Notes: generated by a model from the letters alone, not told the origin. A stretch of DNA of 64,000 nucleotides from Blautia sp. AF19-10LB (GCF_003461245.1 NZ_QTWS01000008.1:1-64000); one strand, 5' to 3'; numbered from the stretch's first letter, positions 32,626 through 41,377 are shown. Numbers and translations are program-made.

Positions 32626-33717
32626 ATGGCAAGTTTATCTTTACAGCATATCAACAAGACATATCCGAACGGTTTCGAAGCCGTTAAAGATTTCAACCTT
32701 GAAATCGAAGATAAAGAATTTATCATCTTTGTAGGACCATCTGGATGTGGTAAATCTACTACACTTCGTATGGTAGCCGGACTGGAAGAGATCTCCAGCG
32801 GTACCTTAAAGATCGGTGACAAAGTTATGAACGATGTAGAGCCGAAGGACCGTGATATCGCAATGGTATTCCAGAACTACGCTCTGTATCCTCATATGAC
32901 AGTATATGATAACATGGCATTTGGACTGAAACTTCGTAAAGTTCCGAAGGACGAGATCGACAAAGCAGTTCGTGAAGCAGCAAGAATCCTTGACCTTGAC
33001 AAACTCCTTGATCGTAAACCGAAGGCTCTTTCCGGTGGACAGAGACAGCGTGTTGCTATGGGACGTGCTATCGTTCGTAATCCTAAGGTATTCCTTATGG
33101 ATGAGCCGCTCTCCAACCTGGATGCAAAACTTCGTGTACAGATGCGTATCGAGATCTCCAAGATCCATCAGAGACTGGGTGCTACTATCATCTATGTAAC
33201 ACATGACCAGACAGAGGCTATGACACTTGGTACCAGAATCGTTGTTATGAAAGACGGTGTTGTTCAGCAGGTAGATACACCACAGAACCTGTACCAGAAA
33301 CCAGGCAACCTGTTCGTAGCTGGATTCATGGGATCCCCGCAGATGAACTTCCTTGATGTTGAGATCAAAGAAAAAGGTTCTGACGTTGTTGCAGTATTAG
33401 GCAAAGACGAACTGGTTATCCCGGCTGCTAAAGCAAAAACTCTCAAAGATGGCGGCTATGTAGGAAAAACAGTTGTTATGGGTATCCGTCCGGAAGACGT
33501 TGCAGATACACCGAATGGTTCCATGTCTTCTACAGTTAAGGTTTATGAGCTTCTTGGTGCAGAAGTATTCCTGTACTTCGATGTAAACGGAACTCAGATC
33601 ACAGCTCGTGTTGATCCTGGCACAAAAGCAAAAACAGGCGATCCGGTTAAATTTGACTTCGATATGGAGAAAACTCACTTCTTCGACAAAGATTCCGAGC
33701 TTGTTATCACAAACTAA
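32626..33717 (+). CDS. msmK: Sugar ABC transporter ATP-binding protein (MsmK/UgpC type)
   Basis: A 363-residue ATPase. Walker A is GPSGCGKST (about 38), the Q-loop is FQNYALYPHM, the signature is LSGGQRQRVAMGRA, Walker B is VFLMDEPLSNLD, and the switch His is in VTHDQ. The C-terminal 120 residues are the regulatory OB/MOP domain (GIRPEDV, AEVFLYFDVNG) of CUT1-type sugar importers. No permease or binding protein is adjacent, so, as in other Firmicutes, this may be a shared ATPase serving several sugar transporters. TTTTGGAGGAATAAG precedes the ATG. Codon use is strongly biased, suggesting high expression. A strong terminator follows. Confidence 0.92.
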   Translation: MASLSLQHINKTYPNGFEAVKDFNLEIEDKEFIIFVGPSGCGKSTTLRMVAGLEEISSGTLKIGDKVMNDVEPKDRDIAMVFQNYALYPHMTVYDNMAFGLKLRKVPKDEIDKAVREAARILDLDKLLDRKPKALSGGQRQRVAMGRAIVRNPKVFLMDEPLSNLDAKLRVQMRIEISKIHQRLGATIIYVTHDQTEAMTLGTRIVVMKDGVVQQVDTPQNLYQKPGNLFVAGFMGSPQMNFLDVEIKEKGSDVVAVLGKDELVIPAAKAKTLKDGGYVGKTVVMGIRPEDVADTPNGSMSSTVKVYELLGAEVFLYFDVNGTQITARVDPGTKAKTGDPVKFDFDMEKTHFFDKDSELVITN

Positions 33718-33731
33718 GATTAAAAATTTAA

Positions 33732-33758
33732 AACCCGGGGGACTTTTCTCCCCGGGTT
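33732..33758 (+). terminator. Intrinsic terminator after msmK
   Basis: AACCCGGGGGA pairs with TCCCCGGGTT around a short loop and is followed by ATTTTTTT. A canonical strong terminator. Confidence 0.92.
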
Positions 33759-33785
33759 ATTTTTTTATTAAGAAAGGAATTTATT

Positions 33786-34874
33786 ATGTCTATATCTATA
33801 CAGAGAAATCTGCAGAAATGTATGGAGGACTGGAAACAGATCAGTGGTCTTGATTTCTGTCTTCTTTCAGAGGATAATTCAGTTTTTGTCGCTACCGGTG
33901 AAAGAAGGATTCCTTCTGCCGGCAAGCTGGAGGATTTCCGAAATGGAGATGCGCTGTGCACTGCCAATGCCTCCTGCTGTCTTTATAAGGTTATGGACCG
34001 TGATGAGCTTCTTTATATTCTGATCGTGTGGGGAAGCGGAGAAAGCACTTCTACGATCGGAGAACTGGCAGTCTGCCAGATTCGAAGCCTGATCGAAGCT
34101 TATTCTGAAAAAAATGACAAGAATGCTTTTATGCAGAAGCTGCTGCTTGGATCTTACAGTGAGGTCGAGGCTTTTAACAGGGCGAAGAAACTACATATTT
34201 CTTCTTCCTGTCAGCGCGCTGTCTTTCTCGTCGAGACGCGGCAGACCGGGGATGAACATGCGCTGACTATGATCCGGAATATTTTTTCTGCGCGGACACA
34301 TGATTTTATTACGTCGGTGGATGATAAGGGGATCATTATCGTGAGGGAGCTTGTCTCTACGGAGACATATGAAAATCTGGAGGCTACGGCGCATATGCTG
34401 GTGGATATGCTTGGTGCTGAGGCTATGACGCAGGCGTGGGTTGCATATAGTAATGTAGCAAATGGGCTTCGTGATCTCGCGAACGCATATAAGGAAGCGC
34501 GGATGGCGCTGGAGATCGGGAAGATTTTTTATTCCGAACGGAATGTGTTCGGGTATCGGAAGCTTGGGATTGGACGGTTGATCTATCAGCTTCCGGAGGA
34601 AGTTTGTGAGATGTTTATCGAAGAGATTTTCGATGGGGAATCTTTGGATGCGATTGATGGGGAGACTTTGAATATAATACGGACGTTCTTTGAAAATAAC
34701 TTGAATTTGTCAGAGACGTCCAGGCAGTTGTATGTGCATAGGAATACACTTGTATATCGTTTTGAAAAGATACAGAAACGGTTTGGATTGGATTTGAGGT
34801 CGTTTGAGGATGCTTTGACATTTAAAATTGCGATGCTTGTTTCTGGGTATCTGCGATACCGCTCAAATCCCTGA
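33786..34874 (+). CDS. PucR/CdaR-type transcriptional regulator
   Basis: A 362-residue regulator. Residues 1-110 form a sensory domain (diacid/ligand sensor-like), the middle a GGDEF-related segment, and the C-terminal 60 residues the PucR HTH (NNLNLSETSRQLYVHRNTLV, YRFEKIQKRFGLDLRSFEDA). Proteins of this type control sugar-acid, purine or nitrogen genes. AAGAAAGGAATTTATT precedes the ATG. It lies directly behind the msmK terminator in the same direction, so it may respond to carbon status, although the target is unknown. G+C and codon use change midway, with more rare codons (GCGG, GGGA) after about residue 150. Confidence 0.82.
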   Translation: MSISIQRNLQKCMEDWKQISGLDFCLLSEDNSVFVATGERRIPSAGKLEDFRNGDALCTANASCCLYKVMDRDELLYILIVWGSGESTSTIGELAVCQIRSLIEAYSEKNDKNAFMQKLLLGSYSEVEAFNRAKKLHISSSCQRAVFLVETRQTGDEHALTMIRNIFSARTHDFITSVDDKGIIIVRELVSTETYENLEATAHMLVDMLGAEAMTQAWVAYSNVANGLRDLANAYKEARMALEIGKIFYSERNVFGYRKLGIGRLIYQLPEEVCEMFIEEIFDGESLDAIDGETLNIIRTFFENNLNLSETSRQLYVHRNTLVYRFEKIQKRFGLDLRSFEDALTFKIAMLVSGYLRYRSNP

Positions 34875-35037
34875 AAACGGTGTTTTCTGTTCCTTTCTGA
34901 AAGGAAACCAAACCGTCAAGGGACTTGCCAGTCCCCTGACAACCCCTGGGCTAAGTGTTGGACGAAAATTTATCTTATGGGGAGCCCTTTGAAAAATTCT
35001 CCTGGTGTTTCAGGTCAGAAAATTTCCGTATAAATAT

Positions 35038-35076
35038 AAGCGCAGACTTGCACGGTTGCTCCCTGAGTCTGTGCTT
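35038..35076. terminator. Hairpin in the gap after the PucR-type gene
   Basis: AAGCGCAGACT pairs with AGTCTGTGCTT (one G.T pair) around a 17-base loop, followed by ATTTATGTTG. A small GGGACT/AGTCCC hairpin lies upstream at 34920-34935. Either could end the regulator transcript. Confidence 0.45.
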
Positions 35077-35180
35077 ATTTATGTTGTTGGTTTTTCTGTA
35101 TGGTTCAGATTTGCACCTTAAACTAACTAATCCTACGTATCTATTGTTCTACATGCTTCCGCAGTATCACATACTACGGG

Positions 35181-35431
35181 CCCGTCGACACCACGCCTTC
35201 GGCGTGCTCGCGGGAACTCCAGCTATCACGAACTCAAGTTTCCGCGCTTTTCGCGCCAGCGAAACAGCCTTAGCAGTTGACGTCAACCCGTTCTGTCTTG
35301 ATGCACCAGGCGTGGCCAAGTAGGGGGAGTATACACGCAATTTATTGCGTGTATGAGCAAGTAGCGTATGCGGATTGCGAATGTCCGCTGCTTGGGAGCT
35401 TCGGCCTTCGCAACTTTGAGATGCTCCCCCT
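35181..35431 (-). other. GC-rich block of stem-loops in the modC 3' region
   Basis: The 556-bp gap 34875-35430 has no supported gene. Its modC-proximal half is GC-rich and full of dyads: CACGCC/GGCGTG (about 35190-35206), GCGC/GCGC (about 35244-35256), the perfect palindrome GTTGACGTCAAC (35276-35287), and a 110-nt unit closed by AGGGGGAG (35322-35329) with CTCCCCCT (35424-35431). The unit encloses TACACGCAA/TTGCGTGTA (35332-35340/35345-35353) and GCGGA/TCCGC (35370-35374/35384-35388). On the minus strand the closing stem begins at the modC stop codon, so it would form the end of the mod transcript. It could be a structured RNA or a dispersed repeat. Confidence 0.5.
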
Positions 35432-36483
35432 CAGGGTTTCAGGAGCATCAGATGCTCGGGTGGGAGGTACAGGTACTTAGGTAAGTTGGCTCTTGGGTCC
35501 AACTGAAAATTCGGTTTAGGTCGCATCCACCAGAGAACAGCGTCTGTGTCCGCATTTGGACACTTAACCAAATACTGATGTTCGAAGGTAGTTTCTATGT
35601 AATCCTGAACTTCGAAGGGAACAGTATTCTGGCCAGGGGTATCGGCAGGCTGCATCCAGTGCCCTCGGATAGCTACATGCGTAATGTCATCCGGGACTTC
35701 CTGGGTGGTGTGGAGTTTGAGACCCCAATCCAGAGCCTCGATCTCGTAAGCCCCCAGCTTACGAGCCCTGGAATTGTTTTTGCAGCCGGTGAGGCGGGCT
35801 ACTTCGAGGAGGCCTGGCTGCTCGAAGAGGTGCCTGGTGTCTCCGAAGGTCAGGGTTCTGCCGTCTTTGAGGAGCATGAGTTCTTTGCAGAAGCGGAAAG
35901 CTTCGTCACGGCTATGTGTTACCATGATCATGTCGCCCTGGTATTGTTTGAGGAAGTCTTCCATGTCTTTCTGGAGGGTGTCCTTGAGGTAGCCGTCGAG
36001 GGCGGAGAATGGTTCGTCGAGGAGGATCGCCTCTGGTTCTCCGATCATCATTCTTGCGAGGGCTACTCGCTGCTGCTGACCGCCGGAGAGCTGGGATGGG
36101 TAGCGGTTTTCGAGTCCGTCGAGGTGGTATCTCTTAACAAAGTCTGCTACTTTGGCATCCTGAATTCCTTTTTCTCCGCGGAAACCGCATTTGATGTTGT
36201 CCTTTACTGTCATGGTCGGGAAAAGGGCATAGTTCTGAAAAAGGTAGCCGATCCTTCTCTCCTGTGGTTTGAGATTGATCTTTTTTTCAGAGTCAAACAC
36301 AGTTCTTCCGTTGATGATGATCTTTCCCTTGTCCGGTTTCTCGATTCCGGCGATGCAGCGCAGGGTCATGCTCTTGCCGCTTCCGGATGCTCCGAGGATC
36401 CCTGTTGCGGAGCTTTTGCTGTCGAATGCTGTTTTCAGCGAAAATCCCTTAAAGCTTTTTTCTATTTCTACATGGATGGCCAT
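35431..36483 (-). CDS. modC: Molybdate ABC transporter ATP-binding protein
   Basis: A 350-residue ATPase. Walker A is GILGASGSGKSMTLRCIAG, then LFQNYALFPTMTV, signature LSGGQQQRVALAR, Walker B AILLDEPFSALD and switch VTHSRDEAF. The C-terminal part (about 240-350) is the molybdate-type regulatory region, shorter than that of E. coli ModC. The ATG at 36483 shares its last base with the modB stop (TAATG overlap), and GGAGGTGGATTTA precedes it, so it is coupled to modB. It energises molybdate or tungstate import. Confidence 0.93.
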   Translation of the reverse strand: MAIHVEIEKSFKGFSLKTAFDSKSSATGILGASGSGKSMTLRCIAGIEKPDKGKIIINGRTVFDSEKKINLKPQERRIGYLFQNYALFPTMTVKDNIKCGFRGEKGIQDAKVADFVKRYHLDGLENRYPSQLSGGQQQRVALARMMIGEPEAILLDEPFSALDGYLKDTLQKDMEDFLKQYQGDMIMVTHSRDEAFRFCKELMLLKDGRTLTFGDTRHLFEQPGLLEVARLTGCKNNSRARKLGAYEIEALDWGLKLHTTQEVPDDITHVAIRGHWMQPADTPGQNTVPFEVQDYIETTFEHQYLVKCPNADTDAVLWWMRPKPNFQLDPRANLPKYLYLPPEHLMLLKP

Positions 36484-37178
36484 TAAATCCACCTCCTGCT
36501 CTTCATTCCCCTGCCGGAGACGATATTGATGAGTGCCACGATCGCGAATGAGATCACCACGATCACCACAACCCAGAAACCGGCAACATCATAGTTTCCT
36601 GCCGAGGTTTCTGCTGCGATCGCTACGGAAACGGTTCTTGTCTTACCGAGGATGTTTCCTGCAAGCATGGAAGTTGCACCGTACTCTCCGATCGCTCTCG
36701 CAAAGGCAAGTACAGTTCCGGAGGCGATTCCCGGACCTGCTGCCGGTACGATGACCTTCCAGAAGATCTTGCGGTCGCTCATTCCCAGGGTCTGTCCTGC
36801 ATAGATCAGGTTTACGTCCACCTGCTCAAACGCAGCTCTGGCGTTGCGGTACATCAGCGGAAATGCGATCACTGCTGCTGCAATGACGCAGCCTTTCCAG
36901 GTCTGTACAACTTTGAAGTCAAAATTTTCGAGAAGGAACTTACCGAATGAGCGTCTGAGGCTGAAGATCAAAAGGAGAAAGAAGCCTGCAACTGTCGGTG
37001 GAAGAACCAGCGGCATCGTGAGGATCCCATCCAGAACCGCTCTGGAACCTGGTTTGAGTTTCATGATCTTTCTTGCACAGAAAATTCCCAGAAAAAATGC
37101 GATCGTAGTTGCCACTACGCCTGTCTTGAGGGATATCCACAGGGGACTCCAGTTTATATCCTGTAAAAATTCCATCAT
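36483..37178 (-). CDS. modB: Molybdate ABC transporter permease
   Basis: A 231-residue inner-membrane permease with five or six helices. The EAA-type coupling loop is AAFEQVDVNLIYAGQTLGMS, then GPGIASGTVLAFARAIGEYGATSMLAGN, a signature shared by ModB/CysT permeases. AAAGGGGAAATAATACA precedes the ATG. It lies between modA and modC, with a hairpin (37200-37234) in the gap behind modA that may lower its expression relative to the binding protein. Confidence 0.93.
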   Translation of the reverse strand: MMEFLQDINWSPLWISLKTGVVATTIAFFLGIFCARKIMKLKPGSRAVLDGILTMPLVLPPTVAGFFLLLIFSLRRSFGKFLLENFDFKVVQTWKGCVIAAAVIAFPLMYRNARAAFEQVDVNLIYAGQTLGMSDRKIFWKVIVPAAGPGIASGTVLAFARAIGEYGATSMLAGNILGKTRTVSVAIAAETSAGNYDVAGFWVVVIVVISFAIVALINIVSGRGMKSRRWI

Positions 37179-37199
37179 TGTATTATTTCCCCTTTATCA

Positions 37200-37234
37200 G
37201 CAAAAAGGGGCAGACTATGATCCGCCCCTTTTGC
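37200..37234 (-). terminator. Attenuating hairpin between modA and modB
   Basis: GCAAAAGGGGC pairs with GCCCCTTTTTGC around a 12-base loop, 20 bases after the modA stop. There is no T tract on the minus strand, so partial termination or message stabilisation of modA is likely, as is common after binding-protein genes. Confidence 0.6.
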
Positions 37235-37253
37235 TGACTTTTTATTTTTTATA

Positions 37254-38108
37254 TTAGTTGGCAGCTTCCTCTGTTGCTTCTGCTTCAGCGTCATCTGCTG
37301 TTTCTTCTGCTGTGTATGGAGCGAATCCGTACTCTTCGAATACTTTGAGAGTATCATCTGTCTGAAGGTATGCAAGGAATGCATCTGCTGCCGCTGCTTC
37401 GGACTCAGATGCCTCTGCATCCTCTGTCAGTCCTACCGGGTAAAGAACTGGTGTCTCAAGGGATCCAGCTGGTGCTTCTGCGATGATGTCAACTTTATCT
37501 GCTACGGAAGCTGCATCTGTTGCGTATACGATACCAATCTCGTTACTTCCTTCGCTGACGGATGCGAGAACGTCTGTTACGTTTTTACCTTCGTTGATCT
37601 CCATCTTGTTTACATCATCTTCGATTCCGAGGTTCTTGAAGATCTCACGGGAGTACTGTCCAACCGGTACATCCTCTCCTGCCAGAGCGATGTTAGCTGC
37701 GTCTGTGATGTTCTCAAATCCTGTAACCTTGGTTTCTCCGTCCTTTGGTTTGATCAGAACAACTTTGTTCTCAAGGAGATCTACTACGGAATCTTTCTTA
37801 GCGAGATCTTCGTCTACCAGAGCGTCCATCTGTTTGGTTGCTGCTGAGAAGAAGATATCACATCTGGAACCTTCTTCGATCTGTGTCTGAAGTGTTCCTG
37901 AGCTGTCTGCGTTGAAAAGGATATTTACATCCGGATATTCCTCGTTAAAATCCTTCTGGATAACTTCCATAGCGTTGTTAAGGCTTGCTGCGATAAATAC
38001 ATACAGATCTCCACTTGCGTCATCTGCTGTTGCTGCCTGTACACTTCCTGCGCTCATGCCTGCTGCCAGCACACCTGCAAGCATTACTGTAACTAATTTT
38101 TTCTTCAT
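37254..38108 (-). CDS. modA: Molybdate ABC transporter substrate-binding protein
   Basis: A 284-residue exported protein. The signal peptide (KKKLVTVMLAGVLAAGMSAG, VQAA) lacks a lipobox Cys. Mature features are LYVFIAASLNNAMEVIQKDF, ILFNADSSGTLQTQIEEG (oxyanion-binding Ser/Ser region), SRCDIFFSAATKQMDAL, and EDVPVGQYSREIFKNLG. The last 20 residues are Ala/Glu/Asp-rich, an extension not needed by the fold. Without a lipid anchor, it is unclear how the protein stays at the membrane. It is first in the modABC operon, with a consensus promoter in the gap to the divergent molbindin. Confidence 0.92.
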   Translation of the reverse strand: MKKKLVTVMLAGVLAAGMSAGSVQAATADDASGDLYVFIAASLNNAMEVIQKDFNEEYPDVNILFNADSSGTLQTQIEEGSRCDIFFSAATKQMDALVDEDLAKKDSVVDLLENKVVLIKPKDGETKVTGFENITDAANIALAGEDVPVGQYSREIFKNLGIEDDVNKMEINEGKNVTDVLASVSEGSNEIGIVYATDAASVADKVDIIAEAPAGSLETPVLYPVGLTEDAEASESEAAAADAFLAYLQTDDTLKVFEEYGFAPYTAEETADDAEAEATEEAAN

Positions 38109-38167
38109 ATTTTTTCTCCTTTTGTTTATTGTTGTTCTGTTTTGTTCGGTTTTGCCATGTTTTATTT

Positions 38168-38196
38168 ATTTTATCTCAGGTGGCTATTCTTGTCAA
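38168..38196 (-). promoter_or_regulatory. modABC promoter
   Basis: On the minus strand, TTGACA (38191-38196), a 17-bp spacer and TAAAAT (38168-38173), near consensus. Its -35 lies on top of the -35 of the divergent molbindin promoter. Confidence 0.8.
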
Positions 38197-38218
38197 ACGA
38201 TTTGCCCTGTGCTATGAT
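38190..38218 (+). promoter_or_regulatory. Molbindin/HTH regulator promoter
   Basis: TTGTCA (38190-38195), a 17-bp spacer and TATGAT (38213-38218). Five of the six -35 bases are shared with the modABC -35 on the other strand, so one bound polymerase or regulator should exclude the other. Confidence 0.8.
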
Positions 38219-38267
38219 AGAAAATGTTAATAAAACCCAAAAATATTTTTATAGGAGAAAAAATTTT

Positions 38268-38480
38268 ATGAAATTAAGTGCACGCAATCAGTTAAAAGGA
38301 AAAGTAATCGACATCAAAACAGGAGCTGTCAACTCTATCGTAACTCTTGACATCGGAGGCGGCAACATCATCGTTTCCACAATTTCCTGCTCTGCAGTAG
38401 AAGAACTTGGACTGGAAGTAGGATCTGACGCTTATGCAGTGATCAAGGCTACTAACGTTATGGTTGGTATTGATGAATAA
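38268..38480 (+). CDS. mop: Molbindin (single Mop/TOBE domain)
   Basis: A 70-residue protein consisting of one TOBE/Mop domain (SARNQLKGKVIDIKTGAVNS, then SAVEELGLEVGSDAYAVIKA, TNVMVG). Such proteins assemble into hexamers that store or buffer molybdate in the cytoplasm. The ATG at 38268 with ATAGGAGAAAAAATTTT upstream is the true start. It is divergent from modABC and overlaps the following HTH regulator gene by 8 bp, so molybdate storage and sensing are co-expressed. Confidence 0.92.
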   Translation: MKLSARNQLKGKVIDIKTGAVNSIVTLDIGGGNIIVSTISCSAVEELGLEVGSDAYAVIKATNVMVGIDE

Positions 38481-39396
38481 ACTCTATACCGCCCAGGAAG
38501 TTGCAGACAGACTAAGGGTCAAAAAGACGACGGTATATGAGCTGATCAAACGAGGGGAACTTTCCTCCTCAAAGATCGGCAAGCAGCTTCGGATCAGCGA
38601 AGAACAGCTTGCAGAATATCTCAAGGGAACTGTTTCTGATTCCGAACAGCGTCCTGCTTCTCCTGATTTCCGCCCGGAGAGTTCTCTTCTCAAAAGGGAT
38701 TATCTCCTTAATTCCAGCGGACTTATCATCAGTGGACAGGCTCCTTCTGTGATGGAGCTTCTGATGGGGCAGATGGCTGCACATCCTCTGGGACTGCCGA
38801 TCCTTCATTCTCATATGAACAGCTACAACGGTCTTTACTCTCTTTATTTCGGGAAAGTACATGCCGCTGCTGCCGGAGTTTTTGCAGAAGATATCACTCC
38901 TCTGCTGCCGGGAATCCCACTTGCACTGCTTACACTCTATGAATTTACACTTGGGTTATATATTAAAGAAGGAAATCCCAAGGACATTTCCGGTATCCAG
39001 GATCTTACCCGCAAGGACATCATTCTTGCCAACCGTGAAAAAGGCAGTACCAGCCGGATCTATCTGGATAAACAGCTTAAGAAAATGCAGATCCCTGCTT
39101 CTTCCATATCCGGATATCAGAAAGAATTCGTTTCTGACTTTTCTGCCGTTGCTGCAGTGATCGACGGACACTGTGATACTGCGATCGGAGAAAAAGCTGT
39201 CGTTCTCAACGCCGGAAAGCTGGACTTTATTCCACTTCTCAAAGTTCCGATGTATCTTGTCATGGAGGCCTCTTCTCTGGATTCTCCCGGATTTCAGGCA
39301 CTCATCGAGATCACCCGTTCCGACGAATTCAAGACTGCACTCCGCGGTCAGAACTGTTATTACACGGCTCATACCGGAGAACTGTCTTATTTATAA
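38473..39396 (+). CDS. Excisionase-type HTH regulator with periplasmic-binding-like domain
   Basis: A 307-residue protein. Residues 1-55 are a MerR/excisionase-type HTH (YTAQEVADRLRVKKTTVYEL, IKRGELSSSKIGKQLRISEE). Residues about 75-305 form a PBP-like ligand domain (LNSSGLIISGQAPSVMELLM, ILANREKGSTSRIYLDKQL, DGHCDTAIGEKAVV). This arrangement is typical of one-domain regulators encoded beside molybdate genes, where the binding domain senses oxyanions. It overlaps the molbindin stop by 8 bp and likely represses or activates modABC and its own promoter at the shared -35. The regulatory role is inferred from position. Confidence 0.85.
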   Translation: MNKLYTAQEVADRLRVKKTTVYELIKRGELSSSKIGKQLRISEEQLAEYLKGTVSDSEQRPASPDFRPESSLLKRDYLLNSSGLIISGQAPSVMELLMGQMAAHPLGLPILHSHMNSYNGLYSLYFGKVHAAAAGVFAEDITPLLPGIPLALLTLYEFTLGLYIKEGNPKDISGIQDLTRKDIILANREKGSTSRIYLDKQLKKMQIPASSISGYQKEFVSDFSAVAAVIDGHCDTAIGEKAVVLNAGKLDFIPLLKVPMYLVMEASSLDSPGFQALIEITRSDEFKTALRGQNCYYTAHTGELSYL

Positions 39397-39421
39397 AGAA
39401 TATATATTTTTGTACATAAAA

Positions 39422-39455
39422 AATCTGCCCCTCCATTTAAGGATGCGGGCAGATT
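39422..39455. terminator. Bidirectional terminator
   Basis: AATCTGCCC pairs with GGGCAGATT; the plus side is followed by CTTTTTTG and the other side by a T-rich strand. It separates the converging HTH/PBP regulator and the lipoprotein gene. Confidence 0.9.
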
Positions 39456-39463
39456 CTTTTTTG

Positions 39464-40372
39464 TTAATAATCCCAGTCTGAACTGCCGGACTCGTCTGTG
39501 TCATAGCCTTCGTCAGCATAACCACCGTCGTCATAGGAACTATCATCATAGCTGCCGTCGTAGCTGCCATCGTAACTGTCATCATAGCTTCCGTCATTAT
39601 AATCATCACTGCTGTCGCTGGAATCATCATAGGAGCTGTCATAACTGCTGTCGTCGTTGCTGTCATAAGAGTTATCATAGGAATCACTACTGCTGTCGGA
39701 ACTGCTGTCACTGGAAGAACTGTCGCTGGAACTGCTGTCCTCTGAACTCTCATCACTGCTGTCACTCGTCTCCACTGAATTTCCTCTTGTATCTGTTTCT
39801 TTCTTTGTGGAAAGGCTCATATAACGCAGGTATACAGAAGATGTACTGTCGTCAAGCATCAGAGAAGCTTTTTCCATATCTCCAAAGTTTACAGAATAAA
39901 TCTCATAGCTGTTTCCATCTGCTGTGACAAGCTTCATGTCATAATTTGCAGAAGTACTGTCAGAAGTGCTCTCTGATGAGTCTCCGGACTCTGTTGTGCT
40001 GGAAGAAGTCTCTCCACCATAATACATCTGCACCTGTTCAGCAGCCTTGATGGAAGACTCCATAGAGATCAGGTTCTTGCCCCAGTCTCCGTCTTCATTT
40101 CCGGAAGTTCTCAGATAGAGTTCACGGATATCACTCTGAAGACTGTTTGACAGATAAATAAACTTCGCCTGCGCTGTCTTGGTACCGATCATCTTCGGTG
40201 CCGGTGTGGAAGTCGGAAGTGGTGTTACGGTTGCCGGAACAACGGTAGGTGTCGGTGTCGCCATCGGAGTCGGTGTTACTTCAATGAGTTCTCCACCCTT
40301 GCCTCCGCATCCGGCCAGTGTCAATGCCATAGCCGCCGCTGCGACCATAGCGATATATTTAGATTTATGCAT
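39464..40372 (-). CDS. Lipoprotein with Ser/Asp/Tyr-rich repeat tail
   Basis: A 302-residue lipoprotein. The signal sequence ends in the lipobox LAGC, so it is membrane-anchored. A Pro/Thr-rich linker (TPTPMATPTPTVVP) leads to a compact domain of about 130 residues (TAQAKFIYLSNSLQSDIREL, ISMESSIKAAEQVQMYY). The C-terminal 100 or more residues are low-complexity Ser/Asp with SYDD-type units. The start is the ATG at 40372, behind AGAAAGGATGG. Such tails keep a protein extended in the wall or bind cations. Function unknown. Confidence 0.78.
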   Translation of the reverse strand: MHKSKYIAMVAAAAMALTLAGCGGKGGELIEVTPTPMATPTPTVVPATVTPLPTSTPAPKMIGTKTAQAKFIYLSNSLQSDIRELYLRTSGNEDGDWGKNLISMESSIKAAEQVQMYYGGETSSSTTESGDSSESTSDSTSANYDMKLVTADGNSYEIYSVNFGDMEKASLMLDDSTSSVYLRYMSLSTKKETDTRGNSVETSDSSDESSEDSSSSDSSSSDSSSDSSSDSYDNSYDSNDDSSYDSSYDDSSDSSDDYNDGSYDDSYDGSYDGSYDDSSYDDGGYADEGYDTDESGSSDWDY

Positions 40373-40474
40373 GTTTTCAACCATCCTTTCTGAACTGCAA
40401 CGAATTACAGTCAAAACTCTCTTGTTTTTCGCGTTCATTATCCCACGGATTTACTTAAATGTCAAATCAAGCAA

Positions 40475-41377
40475 TTATCCAAGGAAATTTCTGCCGATAA
40501 AATATCCGAGTACAAGGATACCGAGAACGATTCGATACCATCCAAAAGCCTTGAAATCGTGCTTTTTGATGTAACCCATCAGGAACTTGATCGCGATAAC
40601 AGAAACAAAGAAAGCTACCACAACGCCTGTTACCAGTGTCAGGATCTCAGCCGGTGTAAAGGCAAAGCCGAATTTTACCAGTTTCAGAAGGCTGGCTCCG
40701 AACATAACCGGGATCGCTAGGAAGAAGGTAAATTCTGCTGCTACTGTTCTTGAGGTTCCTACAAAGATTCCACCGATGATTGTAGAACCGGAACGGGATG
40801 TTCCCGGCACTACAGACAGTACCTGAAAGATACCAATCTTGAACGCTGTAGCAAAACTTAAGTCTTCAAGGGAAGTACAGGTCGGTTTTCTTCTCTTATT
40901 GTAGTTTTCAACAAGGATAAAGATCACACCGTAAACGATCAGGGCGATCGCAACGACTACATAGTTGTTGAATTTCTCTTCGATAAAATCATTGAACGGA
41001 AGGGCAATCACGATCGTCGGGATGCAGGCTACCAGGATCTTAAACCAGAGGATCCATTTGTCCTTATCACAGAATTTCTCAACAAAAGTCAGCGCGATAC
41101 GGGCAACCGGATTCTTGCGGGCAAGCTGCGCTTTCTTTTTCTTCGGGATCTGCCTTATGTAGAACGGCCACAATTTTCCCCAGTACAGGACTACGACCGC
41201 AAGGATCGCACCCAACTGAATGACAACCAGGAAAAAATCCTTGAACTCTGTGGCCATATCCATCTTGATAAATTCATCTACCAGGATCATATGACCGGTA
41301 CTGCTGATCGGAAGCCATTCTGTGATTCCCTCTACGATGCCGAGAATCACAACTTTTATAAACTCCAAAACACTCAT
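40475..41377 (-). CDS. uppP: Undecaprenyl-diphosphatase
   Basis: A 300-residue BacA/UppP membrane phosphatase. Both family signatures are intact: EGITEWLPISSTGHMILVDE near the N-terminus and SVVPGTSRSGSTIIGGIFVG in the middle. It recycles undecaprenyl diphosphate to the monophosphate carrier used for peptidoglycan and wall polymers, and over-expression gives bacitracin resistance. The start at 41377 has CAGAGAGGAAAAGAA upstream; an earlier in-frame ATG (41485) is not supported by a ribosome site. The product supplies carrier lipid to the wall and capsule genes in this window. Confidence 0.95.
   Translation of the reverse strand: MSVLEFIKVVILGIVEGITEWLPISSTGHMILVDEFIKMDMATEFKDFFLVVIQLGAILAVVVLYWGKLWPFYIRQIPKKKKAQLARKNPVARIALTFVEKFCDKDKWILWFKILVACIPTIVIALPFNDFIEEKFNNYVVVAIALIVYGVIFILVENYNKRRKPTCTSLEDLSFATAFKIGIFQVLSVVPGTSRSGSTIIGGIFVGTSRTVAAEFTFFLAIPVMFGASLLKLVKFGFAFTPAEILTLVTGVVVAFFVSVIAIKFLMGYIKKHDFKAFGWYRIVLGILVLGYFIGRNFLG

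Noticed and set aside
34875..35180. Small gene after the PucR-type regulator
   Set aside because: Short frames here lack ribosome sites and cross hairpins. The stretch is better read as transcript end and spacer.
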